Below are positions 10,199-19,143 of a stretch of DNA of 64,000 bases, piece by piece. Numbering within the stretch: position 1 is the first letter of the stretch; the number at the start of each line of letters is the position of its first letter. The notes under the pieces were generated by a model. The model was not told the origin of the DNA, made no database searches, and saw only the letters and a program-made list of their open reading frames with translations. A program made the translations under genes and the position numbers. This stretch comes from Prochlorococcus marinus str. MIT 0912. GTDB lineage: Bacteria > Cyanobacteriota > Cyanobacteriia > PCC-6307 > Cyanobiaceae. Location: positions 806,001 through 870,000 of the forward strand of contig NZ_CP114783.1 of NCBI RefSeq assembly GCF_027359595.1. Reading direction: 5' to 3'.

Positions 10199-10260
10199 AT
10201 TGTTCTCAGAATCATTTTCCACAATAAAATTTAAATACATATTATCTAATAAAGGATGAC

Positions 10261-11313
10261 ATGAAATCAATGCCTGTCACCCCTCCATCTGATAATCGTA
10301 TTGCTCAATTGATTGACGCGAACCTTGATCGAGCTAGAGAGGGTCTTCGAGTGATGGAAGATTGGTGCAGGTTTGGTCTAAAAAGAAGTGATTTTTCGAT
10401 TCAAATCAAAGATTGGAGGCAACAATTAGGAGTACATCACCACAACATTTATCGAAAAGCAAGGCTTACATCCAACGACCCAGCGATGGGAATTTCACAT
10501 CCGTTACAAGCAGTAAGATCAACCCCAGAGGCTGTATTTATTGCAAACTCATCTAGAGTGCAAGAAGCTTTAAGAGTAATAGAGGAATTTACTCGAATAA
10601 CAGATCCGAATCTTTGTGAAATAGCCAGCAAAATTAGATACGAAACTTATGAGATCGAGATAAAGGTTCTTAATACGACAGAAGGCATAAATAAAAGACA
10701 AACCTTAAGAGATTGTTCAGTATATTTGGTAACCACAAACACAAGAAATCTCGAAGACATTGTTCTTCAGTCTCTAAAAGCTGGTGTAAAAATAGTTCAA
10801 TACAGAGAAAAATTTTTACATGATAATGAAAAAATCTCACAAGCTAAATGCTTAGCCTCTCTTTGTAAAAAATTTAATTCATTATTTATTGTCAATGACC
10901 GTATCGATATCGCACTTGCTGTTGACGCCGATGGGATTCATTTAGGGCAAGATGATATACCAACAAAAATCGCGAGAGAGCTCCTAGGTACTGAAAAGAT
11001 CATTGGCAGAAGCACTCACTGCCTTGAAGACATCAAAAATGCCGAAAAAGAATGCTGCGACTATATTGGCATAGGTCCAATATTTTCCTCCAAAACAAAA
11101 AAACAACTAAATCCTATTGGAATTGACTACCTTAAAAAGGGATTAAGTGAAACTCTCCTACCTGCTTTTGCTATTGGAGGGATCAACAACTTAAATATCA
11201 GAAAATTAAACAAAATTAATAATCTTCGCATAGCTGTTTCAAATGCAATCATTAATTCAAATGACCCATTTTCAAAGACTGAAGAGCTTATCAAATTACT
11301 AAGATGCAACTAA
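10261..11313 (+). CDS. thiE: Thiamine-phosphate synthase (cyanobacterial two-domain form)
   Basis: Joins HMP-PP and the thiazole phosphate to give thiamine phosphate. It has 350 residues instead of about 210. The N-terminal 130-140 residues (LIDANLDRAREGLRVMEDW) are the extra domain seen in cyanobacterial proteins, and the C-terminal TIM barrel holds VQYREK, FIVNDRIDIALAVDADGIHLGQDD, the CDYIGIGPIF region and AIGGI. The start is at ATG 10261 just after AAAGGATG, a plausible ribosome site. Its last 10 bases overlap thiS, giving a thiE-thiS pair. I see no TPP riboswitch in front. Confidence 0.94.
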   Translation: MKSMPVTPPSDNRIAQLIDANLDRAREGLRVMEDWCRFGLKRSDFSIQIKDWRQQLGVHHHNIYRKARLTSNDPAMGISHPLQAVRSTPEAVFIANSSRVQEALRVIEEFTRITDPNLCEIASKIRYETYEIEIKVLNTTEGINKRQTLRDCSVYLVTTNTRNLEDIVLQSLKAGVKIVQYREKFLHDNEKISQAKCLASLCKKFNSLFIVNDRIDIALAVDADGIHLGQDDIPTKIARELLGTEKIIGRSTHCLEDIKNAEKECCDYIGIGPIFSSKTKKQLNPIGIDYLKKGLSETLLPAFAIGGINNLNIRKLNKINNLRIAVSNAIINSNDPFSKTEELIKLLRCN

Positions 11314-11522
11314 AAATCAACGGTGAAATTAAAACTATTAAAAACACCAGTGAAGAATTACTATTGGAACCTTTGCTTGAGAACTTAGGTTACAAGCCTC
11401 AATTAGTAGTAGTTGAGTTGAATGGTGAAATTATCAACCCAAAAGTTTGGATAAGTACAAAAATAAATAATGGCGATTGCTTAGAGGTTGTGACAATTGT
11501 TGGTGGAGGTTCCTACAGTTAA
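11304..11522 (+). CDS. thiS: Sulfur carrier protein ThiS
   Basis: Ubiquitin-fold sulfur carrier that, as a C-terminal thiocarboxylate, donates sulfur for the thiamine thiazole ring. The 72-residue protein has the family pattern LELNGE-like (VVVELNGEIINP), the acidic DCLEVVTIVGGG segment and the di-glycine region near the tail. Here GG is followed by GSYS, so the protein ends four residues beyond the last Gly of GGG rather than at GG itself. Such extended tails occur in cyanobacterial ThiS, but processing is not shown here. It overlaps thiE by 10 bp, implying coupled translation. Confidence 0.9.
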   Translation: MQLKINGEIKTIKNTSEELLLEPLLENLGYKPQLVVVELNGEIINPKVWISTKINNGDCLEVVTIVGGGSYS

Positions 11523-11541
11523 TAAATCCCGACATAAATAG

Positions 11542-12507
11542 GTGTTCAAATTTACGCGCTTGAGCTGGTTTAAAAGAAAAAGATTTTTTTCTTTCCTGAT
11601 TAGTTCTGTAATAATTTCCTCTTTTTTATTTATTAATCCCAACACTGCGTCAGCTGCCAGTGGAGGACGCATTGGTGGTGGAAGTTTTCAGGCACCTTCT
11701 TCACCACGAAGCCAAAATTACGGAGGATATGGAGGCAATAACTTTCGAGGCTATGGAAGTGGCTACAGAGGTGGTGGTATTGGTTTTCCTTTTTTATTAC
11801 CAGTATTTGGCTTTGGTGGTGGTGGGATTTTTGGATTTTTAATACTTATGTCAATCGTTGGTGTAATTGTCAATTCATTTAAAAACTCTTCAAGTTTTTC
11901 CAATTCAAGTAACAACTCGATAGTTTCGAAATCAGCAAACCCATCAAAAGTTTCTTTAATACAGTTTCAGATTGGCTTACTTGCAAGTGCAAAAGAAATA
12001 CAAGTGAACCTTAGGGATCTTGCTGCCTCTTCCAATACCTCAACTTCATCTGGCCTTCAAAGAGTCCTTCAAGACACAACACTCTCCTTACTTAGGAAAC
12101 CTGAACTATGGGTCTATTCAAATATAGAAACTGGTTCTGTTCCATATGCCTCCGCAGAATCAACATTTAATCGGATATCAATAATTGAAAGAAGCAAATT
12201 AACGGCAGAACTCACATCAAACTATTCTGGTCAAATATCTACATCAACAAATACTGAATCCAAACCTGGAGAATCTGATTCAACAAATGAATACATTGCG
12301 ATTACAATTCTTGTAGCGACCAAAAATGACTTAAAACTACAAAACTCCGCAAGCAGCGAGCTCATCAAAGATGCATTGAGAGTTTTAGGTTCAATATCAT
12401 CAAATGACTTAATCGCCTTAGAAGTTATCTGGCAACCCGACGGAGAAGGAGAGACCTTGAGAGAAGAAGAGCTAATAATTCAATATCCAAATCTTAAACA
12501 TTTATAA
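11542..12507 (+). CDS. DUF1517 family membrane-associated protein
   Basis: Function unknown; the family is widespread in cyanobacteria and plants. A GTG start at 11542 gives a hydrophobic N-terminal segment (residues about 15-35, probable signal peptide or anchor). A Gly-rich region (SGGRIGGGSF, then YGGYGGNNFRGYGS) follows, then a second strongly hydrophobic segment (FPFLLPVFGFGGGG...FLILMSIVGVIV) and a Ser/Asn-rich linker. A soluble C-terminal domain comes last, with LLRKPELWVYSN and a closing VIWQPDGEGETL region. It follows thiS by 19 bp and may be in the same transcript. Confidence 0.83.
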   Translation: MFKFTRLSWFKRKRFFSFLISSVIISSFLFINPNTASAASGGRIGGGSFQAPSSPRSQNYGGYGGNNFRGYGSGYRGGGIGFPFLLPVFGFGGGGIFGFLILMSIVGVIVNSFKNSSSFSNSSNNSIVSKSANPSKVSLIQFQIGLLASAKEIQVNLRDLAASSNTSTSSGLQRVLQDTTLSLLRKPELWVYSNIETGSVPYASAESTFNRISIIERSKLTAELTSNYSGQISTSTNTESKPGESDSTNEYIAITILVATKNDLKLQNSASSELIKDALRVLGSISSNDLIALEVIWQPDGEGETLREEELIIQYPNLKHL

Positions 12508-12633
12508 AGTCAGTAATCAAAATAACAAAAAACCTGATTTCTTTATATTTTTTTCATCTTATTTACGTAAACAACGGTCATTTTTCACGCGAATAACAGT
12601 TAGGATTCCCTCACAGATTTTTAAATTACAGAA

Positions 12634-12801
12634 GTGTCGGCTTCTTCGCAACCAGAACCTCGCTCAATGAAATGGGAAAGCTCGGGAGAGCTTGCTCAAA
12701 GAGATTTATCAGAATTAGTCACTCGTCTTCTAGATGTTGAATCCAGTAACAATAGTGATGAGCTAACAAGACTTGGTAACAAATATGACGAAGAATCTTA
12801 A
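12634..12801 (+). CDS. Small acidic hypothetical protein (55 aa), GTG start
   Basis: An open frame of 56 codons starts at GTG 12634. It encodes a soluble acidic peptide with a Ser-rich start (MSASSQPEPRSM) and the body ELAQRDLSELVTRLLDVE, an amphipathic helix. No family is recognised. Codon content looks coding and no larger ORF competes on the other strand. It lies alone in the gap after the DUF1517 gene. Confidence 0.5.
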   Translation: MSASSQPEPRSMKWESSGELAQRDLSELVTRLLDVESSNNSDELTRLGNKYDEES

Positions 12802-12868
12802 GACTGCAAATCACCCCCTTGCGCTCCTTAATTTCATAGTTCAACTTAAGATAAAGAAATGAATTTTA

Positions 12869-13027
12869 ATGAGAAGAAAGTCTATTCAATGGATAAATAC
12901 ACCCGTACTTACTGAAGCTATATTCCGTTACGAGAAAGGGCTATTACCTAATTCAATGAAATTATGGTTAGAGCAGGTTTTAGAAATAAAATCAGAAAAG
13001 TCTATTGAAAAAAATAATTTAAATTAG
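12869..13027 (+). CDS. Small hypothetical protein (52 aa)
   Basis: The ATG at 12869 opens a 53-codon frame beginning MRRKSIQWINTPVLTEAIFR, basic at both ends, with no membrane segment. Its stop overlaps the last bases of the convergent larB gene by 4 bp. No homologue is known to me; the coding call rests on a clean open frame and amino-acid-like composition in a 500-bp region otherwise lacking a gene. Confidence 0.45.
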   Translation: MRRKSIQWINTPVLTEAIFRYEKGLLPNSMKLWLEQVLEIKSEKSIEKNNLN

Positions 13028-13671
13028 TTGAATAAAATTCGCATAGCAGCCATTGCTGCACCATAACCATTATCAATATTAACTACCATCAATCCTGGAG
13101 CACAACTAGCCAGCATTCCTTCCAAGGCAGTTTTACCACCACCACTAATCCCATATCCAACTGAAACAGGAATTCCAATAATTGGCTGAGGAATTAATCC
13201 TGCAAGTACCGTAGGTAAAGCCCCCTCCATTCCTGCACAAGCAATAACTATTTTAGCTAATTTTATTTCTTCCAGTCGGTCTAACAGCCTGTGAAGTCCT
13301 GCCACACCAACATCAATCAACAATTTAGTTTTTATTCCATGCAAATTCAAAGCTATTTCAGCTTCTGAAGCAACCCCTACATCACTTGTTCCTCCAGTCA
13401 AAATAATTACTTCTTCCTTAGAAGAAGTAGATTCCTTAAATGCCCCCAAAGTTAAACAACCTGATACTTCATAAAATTTTGCAGAAGGAAATTCAACTAA
13501 AAGTTTTTCTCCCTTTTCTTTAGAAAGTCTTGTCACTAAAGCAGTTTCAGACTGAAGTTGATATTTTTTCAATATTTCAGAAATTTGTTCAATTGTTTTA
13601 TGTTGTCCCCATATGGCCTCAATGACACCAAGTCGACTTCGCCTCTGAAAATCAATAATTGATTGATTCAT
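13024..13671 (-). CDS. larB: LarB/CpmA family protein (pyridinium-3,5-biscarboxylate synthase type)
   Basis: LarB carboxylates nicotinate adenine dinucleotide in the first step of nickel-pincer cofactor synthesis. The cyanobacterial homologue was first described as CpmA, a circadian phase modifier. The protein (215 aa) shows the PurE-like carboxylase core: ILTGGTSDVGVASEAE, the Cys-containing ACAGMEGALPTVLAGL and PVSVGYGISGGGKTALEGML. It is followed 2 bp downstream by the TIGR03792 gene's stop region on the same strand. No larC, larE or larA is in the window, so whether the pincer cofactor is made cannot be told from here. Confidence 0.88.
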   Translation of the reverse strand: MNQSIIDFQRRSRLGVIEAIWGQHKTIEQISEILKKYQLQSETALVTRLSKEKGEKLLVEFPSAKFYEVSGCLTLGAFKESTSSKEEVIILTGGTSDVGVASEAEIALNLHGIKTKLLIDVGVAGLHRLLDRLEEIKLAKIVIACAGMEGALPTVLAGLIPQPIIGIPVSVGYGISGGGKTALEGMLASCAPGLMVVNIDNGYGAAMAAMRILFN

Positions 13672-13673
13672 TT

Positions 13674-14129
13674 TTACTCTGGATTTAATTCCCCTTCAAA
13701 AATTAATGGGAAAGGATTTCCAATTGTTTCACCTGTTTCCTTTCTTGCAATCTTTTCAAAATCCTGCTGGACAAGATTTATTTCTGCTTGAGGGATCTTT
13801 TTCCAAACTGCTTTTGACTCCCAACCAATCAATAAGGTTGCCTCCTCAACTTTAGGATCCCAAAAAAGTTGACGTCCTAAAAAGCCATCTTGCTTCAATA
13901 ACCAAGGCTCCCAACTTCCTTCTTCGGCTTTTAACCAAGCATTTTTAAATTTTTTTGGGACATCAAGCTTAAGGTGTTCAACAATAGATTCTTTTGGAAA
14001 ATTCACTTTCAATAAAGACTCAGCTTGAATATTTTTCACGTTTCCCAAAATAGTAGAAAGAAAAATCAGATTAATAAAAATAAACCTAAGTATTTTTTTG
14101 ATAAAAATTTTTCTCCTACTATTTTTCAT
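13674..14129 (-). CDS. Exported TIGR03792-like protein
   Basis: The protein (151 aa) starts with a basic N-terminus and a hydrophobic core ([14 protein letters not shown]), a likely signal peptide ending near NIQAES. The mature part resembles the cyanobacterial TIGR03792 monooxygenase-like (ABM fold) family: VEHLKLDVP, then [20 protein letters not shown] and [15 protein letters not shown]. Function unknown. Its start overlaps the end of trmD-ispF by 11 bp, so it probably belongs to the era-trmD/ispF-TIGR03792-larB transcript. Confidence 0.8.
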   Translation of the reverse strand: MKNSRRKIFIKKILRFIFINLIFLSTILGNVKNIQAESLLKVNFPKESIVEHLKLDVPKKFKNAWLKAEEGSWEPWLLKQDGFLGRQLFWDPKVEEATLLIGWESKAVWKKIPQAEINLVQQDFEKIARKETGETIGNPFPLIFEGELNPE

Positions 14130-15342
14130 TTTTTTTCATCAAAACAACTGCATGACAACATATGCCTTCCTCTCTTCCCTCAGCACCTAATTTCTCATTT
14201 GTAGTTGCCTTAACTCCTACATCATCAGCGTTAACTCCTATTTTCTTAGATATTTTCTCCTTCATCGATCCAATATAAGGTTTTAATTTTGGTCTTTCAG
14301 CAACAATAACTGAATCAATATTTTGAATTTGCCAACCTTTCTTCTCAATCAATTCCATGACCTGTTCAAGAAGAATCAAACTATCTGCATTTTTCCATTT
14401 CGGGTCATCTGGAGGGAAATACTTTCCAATATCACCCAAGGATAATGCCCCTAATATGGCATCCATAATTGCATGAGTAAGAACGTCTGCATCACTGTGA
14501 CCATCAAGACCTAAACCTTCAGGATGGTTTAACTTGACACCTCCAAGTATTAAAGGCCGACCAGGAACCAATCGGTGCATGTCATAACCATTGCCTATTC
14601 TTAAGCTCACTTCAGGTTTTAATGATGAAATTCTCCTGTCGAATGATAATTGGTCGAGCTTCCAAAGCTCAAACAAATCGGGCCTTCGGGACTGCGTCCT
14701 AATTTCTCTTTGCTTCTGCCTCCATTCTTTAATTAATTTATGATTACCACTTAGAAGAAGGTCAGGAACTTTCATGCCCTTGAATTCAGAGGGTCGTGTG
14801 TATTGGGGATGTTCTAAAAGAAACTCATTATGACTTTCCTCTTCTAATGATTCTGCACTGCCTAAAGTTCCAGGCAATAGACGTACTACTCCATTAATAA
14901 CAGTTATTGCTGGGATTTCTCCACCGGTAAGAACAAAGTCTCCAATTGAAATTTCTTCATCAGCTAAAGAACGTATTCTCTCATCAAATCCCTCATAGCT
15001 ACCGCATATCAAAATGAGTTGATCTTCTTTTGACCATCTAGAAAAATCAGATTGAGATGTTTTTCTACCTTGTGGAGTCATCAAAAGAACCCTCTTTTTA
15101 TTCAGCTTTGGAATTTGATCAAATACAGAAAAATAAGGTTCAGGCTTTAAGACCATTCCTGCCCCTCCACCATATGGTTCATCATCAACTTTTCGATAAT
15201 TATCTATTGCATGGTCACGAGGATTGTGTATTTGAATTGATGCAATCTTCTCGTCAAATGCCTTTTTTATCAGTCCATGACTAAAAAAATTTTTAAACGC
15301 TTCTGGGAAAAGGCTTATTACATCGAACCTCAATTTACTCAT
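14119..15342 (-). CDS. trmD-ispF: Fused tRNA (guanine37-N1)-methyltransferase TrmD and MECDP synthase IspF
   Basis: One continuous 407-codon frame encodes two complete enzymes. Residues 1 to about 227 are TrmD, which methylates G37 of tRNAs: FDVISLFPE at the start, [16 protein letters not shown], the knotted SAM site [12 protein letters not shown] and [11 protein letters not shown]. Residues about 248-407 are IspF, which makes 2-C-methylerythritol 2,4-cyclodiphosphate in the MEP isoprenoid pathway: [10 protein letters not shown] with metal ligands D254 and H256, GHSDADVL and [10 protein letters not shown]. About 20 linker residues separate them and no stop intervenes. An internal GTG at 14610 could also start a separate 163-residue IspF, but nothing shows that it is used. 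It sits 5 bp downstream of era. Confidence 0.92.
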   Translation of the reverse strand: MSKLRFDVISLFPEAFKNFFSHGLIKKAFDEKIASIQIHNPRDHAIDNYRKVDDEPYGGGAGMVLKPEPYFSVFDQIPKLNKKRVLLMTPQGRKTSQSDFSRWSKEDQLILICGSYEGFDERIRSLADEEISIGDFVLTGGEIPAITVINGVVRLLPGTLGSAESLEEESHNEFLLEHPQYTRPSEFKGMKVPDLLLSGNHKLIKEWRQKQREIRTQSRRPDLFELWKLDQLSFDRRISSLKPEVSLRIGNGYDMHRLVPGRPLILGGVKLNHPEGLGLDGHSDADVLTHAIMDAILGALSLGDIGKYFPPDDPKWKNADSLILLEQVMELIEKKGWQIQNIDSVIVAERPKLKPYIGSMKEKISKKIGVNADDVGVKATTNEKLGAEGREEGICCHAVVLMKKNEK

Positions 15343-15347
15343 ATAAA

Positions 15348-16289
15348 TTAGACCCCGTCATAACCAAACTCATTCAAACGAGAAGATTTACTTCTCCAGT
15401 CAGGAACAACTTTAACAAACAACTCTAAATAGACATTTCCATTAATTAAAGTTTGAATTTGCAGTCTTGATTCCTGGCCAATTTTCTTCAACATACTTCC
15501 CCCTTTACCAATTAAGATTCCTTTCTGACTTTTTTTCTCAACACAAATAGTTGCAAGAATTCCTGTTCTTTCCTTCTCTTTAGATTTTTTCTTCGAAGGC
15601 ATATCTTCAATTTTATCAATAGAAACTGCCACACTATGAGGAACCTCTTCGCGTGTATTTATTAAAACTTGTTCTCTTATGAATTCGGCCATCAAAAACT
15701 TCTCAGGATGGTCACAAGTCATATGACTTGGATACAACTGTGGTCCCAAAGGTAGTTTTTCTTCTATTTCATTAATCAAGTCATTACATCCCTCTCCTGT
15801 AAGAGCGCTACAACAAAAAACTGGCCAATATGTGCCCTCAAAAAAGTCTAAATATTCTTTCTTTCGTTCTTTAAATTGACTTGACTGAACAAGATCCCAT
15901 TTATTCAAGGCAACAATCACTGGAATTTGTAAATTTCTAATCAAATTCAAAATAAATGCATCTCCTCTCCCTGGAGAATGATTGGCTTCAAAAATAACTA
16001 GAACTGCATCTACTTCTCCAATAGATCTCTTGGCACTCTGAACAAGCCTTTCACCTAATAAATGATGGGGTTTATGAATACCAGGAGTGTCTACAAATAT
16101 AATTTGAGACTTTTTATTCGTAAGTATTACTTTTAATCTGTTTCTAGTGGTTTGAGCAATGGGTGATGTAATTGCTATTTTTTCGCCAATAAATTTGTTT
16201 ATGAAAGTTGATTTACCAACATTGGGTCTACCTATTAAAGCAATAAATCCTGACTTAAAATCCTGTTGATTTAAATCTCCCAAAGACAT
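15348..16289 (-). CDS. era: GTPase Era
   Basis: Ras-like GTPase that binds the 3' end of 16S rRNA and assists 30S assembly. G1 GRPNVGKS is at residues 20-27, the switch region [10 protein letters not shown] and G3 DTPG follow, G4 NKWD is in the middle, and a C-terminal KH domain ends the protein with the GxxG loop in [13 protein letters not shown]. The 313-residue length is normal. It is first of a minus-strand run with trmD-ispF and is divergent from the hypothetical gene at 16341. Confidence 0.95.
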   Translation of the reverse strand: MSLGDLNQQDFKSGFIALIGRPNVGKSTFINKFIGEKIAITSPIAQTTRNRLKVILTNKKSQIIFVDTPGIHKPHHLLGERLVQSAKRSIGEVDAVLVIFEANHSPGRGDAFILNLIRNLQIPVIVALNKWDLVQSSQFKERKKEYLDFFEGTYWPVFCCSALTGEGCNDLINEIEEKLPLGPQLYPSHMTCDHPEKFLMAEFIREQVLINTREEVPHSVAVSIDKIEDMPSKKKSKEKERTGILATICVEKKSQKGILIGKGGSMLKKIGQESRLQIQTLINGNVYLELFVKVVPDWRSKSSRLNEFGYDGV

Positions 16290-16340
16290 TTTATTTCTCT
16301 ACGATTATCTATAGCCTTACTCTAAAAGAGCAATAAAACC

Positions 16341-16853
16341 ATGAATGAACAGAAACCAACTTTTAAAGAGGCTATGCAAGCATCAATGCTTTGGTGCAAA
16401 AGTTGGGAAAATGATGAAATAAGTGACGAAGTTATTTCTGATCGAATAGGCGAGCTTATTAAAACGGTGGAGGGTGCAAGAGGATTTTTTGTTGTGAGTC
16501 TCTCTATAGATTGCGCTTTAATGGACAGATTTCCAGATGCATTGATTTTTCAATTAAGAAGTTCTGGAGAAATTGTTGTTGACTTAACCGTAAAGAATCT
16601 TGCTATGAGTTCAGCAATGATAATTACACATCGCAATAATAATGATCCACAAGAAATCCAATCAGAGAGAATAAAGATTAGGTGTATTGAATTACTAAAA
16701 CTATTAGATTCGAATCAGGTAAAAAAACGATTAGATATTTTACTAGAAGCAACAAAAGGGAATGGAACGGACTTGAAGTTTCTAGACAAATGGAAGTATA
16801 ACGAAGAACAAATCAGGGCAATATCAGAAAGTATTTTTGAAGTTGCGACATAA
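16341..16853 (+). CDS. Conserved cyanobacterial hypothetical protein (170 aa)
   Basis: Soluble protein without signal peptide or TM segment. Residues about 10-50 are helical and acidic (MLWCKSWENDEISDEVISDR), then a predicted alpha/beta stretch GARGFFVVSLSIDC with ALMDRFPD and an alternating strand IVVDLTVKNLAMSSAMI. No catalytic motif is evident. It is a single gene with its own strong bidirectional terminator right after the stop. I do not recognise a characterised family. Confidence 0.75.
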   Translation: MNEQKPTFKEAMQASMLWCKSWENDEISDEVISDRIGELIKTVEGARGFFVVSLSIDCALMDRFPDALIFQLRSSGEIVVDLTVKNLAMSSAMIITHRNNNDPQEIQSERIKIRCIELLKLLDSNQVKKRLDILLEATKGNGTDLKFLDKWKYNEEQIRAISESIFEVAT

Positions 16854-16878
16854 AAAAAGAGCCCTGGGGCTCTTTTTT
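16852..16878. terminator. Bidirectional Rho-independent terminator
   Basis: An A-run, then AGAGCCC, a TG loop, GGGCTCT and a T-run form a symmetrical GC-rich hairpin flanked by A7 and T7. It begins at the stop codon of the plus-strand gene ending at 16853 and lies just past the stop of the minus-strand BI-1 gene, so it can terminate both. Confidence 0.85.
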
Positions 16879-16896
16879 TATTTCAATTTAAATGAC

Positions 16897-17634
16897 TTAA
16901 TCTCTTCTTCCACCGCCCTGAAGAGCAATAATAAGACGAAGAACAAAAACAAATAAATTTATATAAGTTAGGTACATCCCCAATGCCCCCGCTAAATACT
17001 GTTCATCGTTATATCTTCTTGGCATTGTATAGAAATCTACAAAAGACATTGCTACAAAAAGTACAGTTCCGAAGCCCGCAATCATTAATTCAAAACCACT
17101 TCCTCCGAACATCCCTGGAGCAAATAAACCACCAATAAACTGGAAAACCATTGCAATAATAAGGCCAAGCAATCCAAGGCCTACTGCCCCTTGCAAAGCT
17201 TGACCAACGTTATCACTCATTTTTCTGCCGACAGAAGATGCAATCACGAAAGTAATTCCAGTCGCGAACACAGCTGTACCTATAGCACCCATCCCTGCAA
17301 CTTGAATTGCTAACCCAACAATCCCACTTAGGGTAAAACCAGTTAATAAACTAAATCCCGTCAAGAGTGGAAGCGCTTTAGAGTTGTTGGCATTATTGGC
17401 AGCGCTGCTTGCCATGAAAAATAGAACTATCTCTGCAATGAATGCGACTATGAATAGCGGACCGAATAAAGGATTGCTAGTTGCTTGTAAAGAAAGTCCC
17501 CCTAAAACACCTAATCCAGTTAATGCCATTCCTCCGCCTACATAAGGCAAAGCTTTGTTTACTACATTTGGACCAATAAGTGCACTTGATTGTGCTTCAC
17601 GAATAGCCTGTTGAAAATTGCTGTTTGCTGGCAT
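16897..17634 (-). CDS. Bax inhibitor-1/YccA family membrane protein
   Basis: Seven-helix membrane protein of the BI-1 family, related to pH-sensitive calcium leak channels; its role in cyanobacteria is not established. The 245-residue sequence has hydrophobic segments throughout from about residue 35, including PLFIVAFIAEIVLFFMA, the family-typical FATGITFVIASSVGRK and the C-terminal YLTYINLFVFVLRLI. The soluble N-terminus holds QQAIREAQSSALIGP. It converges with the gene at 16341 across the terminator. Confidence 0.85.
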   Translation of the reverse strand: MPANSNFQQAIREAQSSALIGPNVVNKALPYVGGGMALTGLGVLGGLSLQATSNPLFGPLFIVAFIAEIVLFFMASSAANNANNSKALPLLTGFSLLTGFTLSGIVGLAIQVAGMGAIGTAVFATGITFVIASSVGRKMSDNVGQALQGAVGLGLLGLIIAMVFQFIGGLFAPGMFGGSGFELMIAGFGTVLFVAMSFVDFYTMPRRYNDEQYLAGALGMYLTYINLFVFVLRLIIALQGGGRRD

Positions 17635-17709
17635 AACGCACCAGATAATTATTAATACTTATTTTGACACAAAAAAAATATGTCTTCATGAATGTGAATG
17701 CGGATCACC

Positions 17710-18687
17710 CTATCGTTTTTTTTTGTCTAGCTCTGCATAAGCATCAACAACGCTTTGAACAAGTGGATGTCTTACTACATCTGAAGAGGTAAGTCTGCAA
17801 ACTGAAATCCCATCAACCTTTTCGAGTAAATCTGCCGCCTCAATAAGTCCACTCATTTGTCCACATGGCAAGTCTATTTGGGTTATATCGCCAGTTACTA
17901 CCATCCGAGATCTCTCACCCAACCTGGTAAGAACCATTCTCATTTGAGCTGGAGTAGTATTTTGAGCTTCATCAAGTATCACAAAAGATTCTTCTAAAGT
18001 CCTCCCTCGCATGTAAGCCAAAGGAGCGACTTCAATCACATTTTTTTCTATAAGTAAATTAGTTTTATCTTGTCCAAGTAAAGAGTGGAGAGAATCATAC
18101 AAAGGTCTTAAATAAGGATCAACCTTTTGCTGCAAGTCGCCAGGTAAAAAGCCCAATTGCTCTCCAGCTTCAACAGCAGGTCTTGTCAAAATAATTTTCT
18201 CAATTTTTCTCTCAGTAAGCATTCGTACAGCTAGTACAGTTGCTAAGAATGTTTTGCCTGTTCCAGCTGGGCCTAGCGCAAAAGTAAGATCACTATTTTC
18301 CATGGCCTCTACATAATATTTTTGTCTAATCGTTCTTGGTCTTAAAAGATTTCCTCTTTGACTTCTTGCTAAAACTTTCTTTGTTGATTTGGCGTGATCA
18401 TTTTTTTTACCATTATCCAACGCTTTAGCCGCAGCATGTAAATCAACCGCATTCACAATTTGTCCTTCTTCCCAGATTGGTCTTACTAATTCAACAATTG
18501 CTGCAGCTCTTTCCAATTGATAGGAATTTCCTTTTATTTCTAGTTGCAACCCCCTTAATGCAAATGAAGCCCCTGTAAGGGTTCCTAATCTGTTAAGTGT
18601 TGACTGACCTGTCCCTGATAAAGCAGTAGCAGCGTCGGGATCAGGCAGATCTATACAAAAGCGACCTTCAGTGGTTGCTTCAGACAT
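17710..18687 (-). CDS. phoH: PhoH-like ATPase
   Basis: Cytoplasmic P-loop ATPase of the PhoH family, named for phosphate-starvation induction in E. coli; its RNA-related role is not settled. The N-terminal part resembles a KH-like segment (about 35-75); Walker A GPAGTGKT is at 139-146, Walker B FVILDEAQN follows and the sensor region is MVVTGDITQIDLP. Normal length at 325 residues. It is downstream of rpsP and ffh on the same strand. I see no clear Pho box, so phosphate regulation is not supported by the sequence. Confidence 0.92.
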   Translation of the reverse strand: MSEATTEGRFCIDLPDPDAATALSGTGQSTLNRLGTLTGASFALRGLQLEIKGNSYQLERAAAIVELVRPIWEEGQIVNAVDLHAAAKALDNGKKNDHAKSTKKVLARSQRGNLLRPRTIRQKYYVEAMENSDLTFALGPAGTGKTFLATVLAVRMLTERKIEKIILTRPAVEAGEQLGFLPGDLQQKVDPYLRPLYDSLHSLLGQDKTNLLIEKNVIEVAPLAYMRGRTLEESFVILDEAQNTTPAQMRMVLTRLGERSRMVVTGDITQIDLPCGQMSGLIEAADLLEKVDGISVCRLTSSDVVRHPLVQSVVDAYAELDKKKR

Positions 18688-18724
18688 AAATTTTCTTGAA
18701 ATTATTGATATTCATCAAAACTTC

Positions 18725-19057
18725 TTAATCAGAAGTTTCCGATGCTGCTGCATCTTTTTTCTTTGCTGATCTTTCTTTTTCTTGTTTTTGCTTACCTATA
18801 ACTTCAGCTGGTCGAACTTTCTTTTCAAGAAGTCCTCCTTTTTCTAATAAAGTTCTTACTGCATCAGTAGGCTGAGCACCTTGTCCTAGTCGAGTTCTTA
18901 AAGCCTCTGTATCTAATCTAGTTTCTTTGGTTCTTGGATTGTAAAAGCCTAGTTCTTGTAGGGGGCGACCATCTCGCCTTGAAGTGCTATTACAGGCAAC
19001 TAGACGAAAACTGGATTCACGCTTTTTACCAAACCGCTTAAGGCGGAGCTTGATCAT
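18725..19057 (-). CDS. rpsP: 30S ribosomal protein S16
   Basis: Small-subunit assembly protein. The conserved start [18 protein letters not shown], then [13 protein letters not shown] and the later [11 protein letters not shown] segment are all present. At 110 residues it is longer than the core of about 80 because of a Lys/Glu/Ala-rich C-terminal tail ([16 protein letters not shown]), as seen in related marine cyanobacteria. It follows ffh by 86 bp. Confidence 0.96.
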   Translation of the reverse strand: MIKLRLKRFGKKRESSFRLVACNSTSRRDGRPLQELGFYNPRTKETRLDTEALRTRLGQGAQPTDAVRTLLEKGGLLEKKVRPAEVIGKQKQEKERSAKKKDAAASETSD

Positions 19058-19143
19058 CTTCGATTTACTTGTAGGTGGATTGAACTCAAAAGTTCTTCAT
19101 TTAAATAATACTGCACAGAGATTGATTTAGTCTTTTGATATCT

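Noticed and set aside
10204-10260. TPP riboswitch before thiE
   Set aside because: The short gap lacks the conserved THI-box core and room for the full aptamer.
11660-11842. Plus-strand frame within the DUF1517 gene
   Set aside because: Shadow frame generated by the Gly-rich repeat coding region.
14608-14610. Internal GTG as the true start of a separate ispF
   Set aside because: No ribosome site is visible and trmD has no stop before it; kept only as an alternative within the fusion entry.
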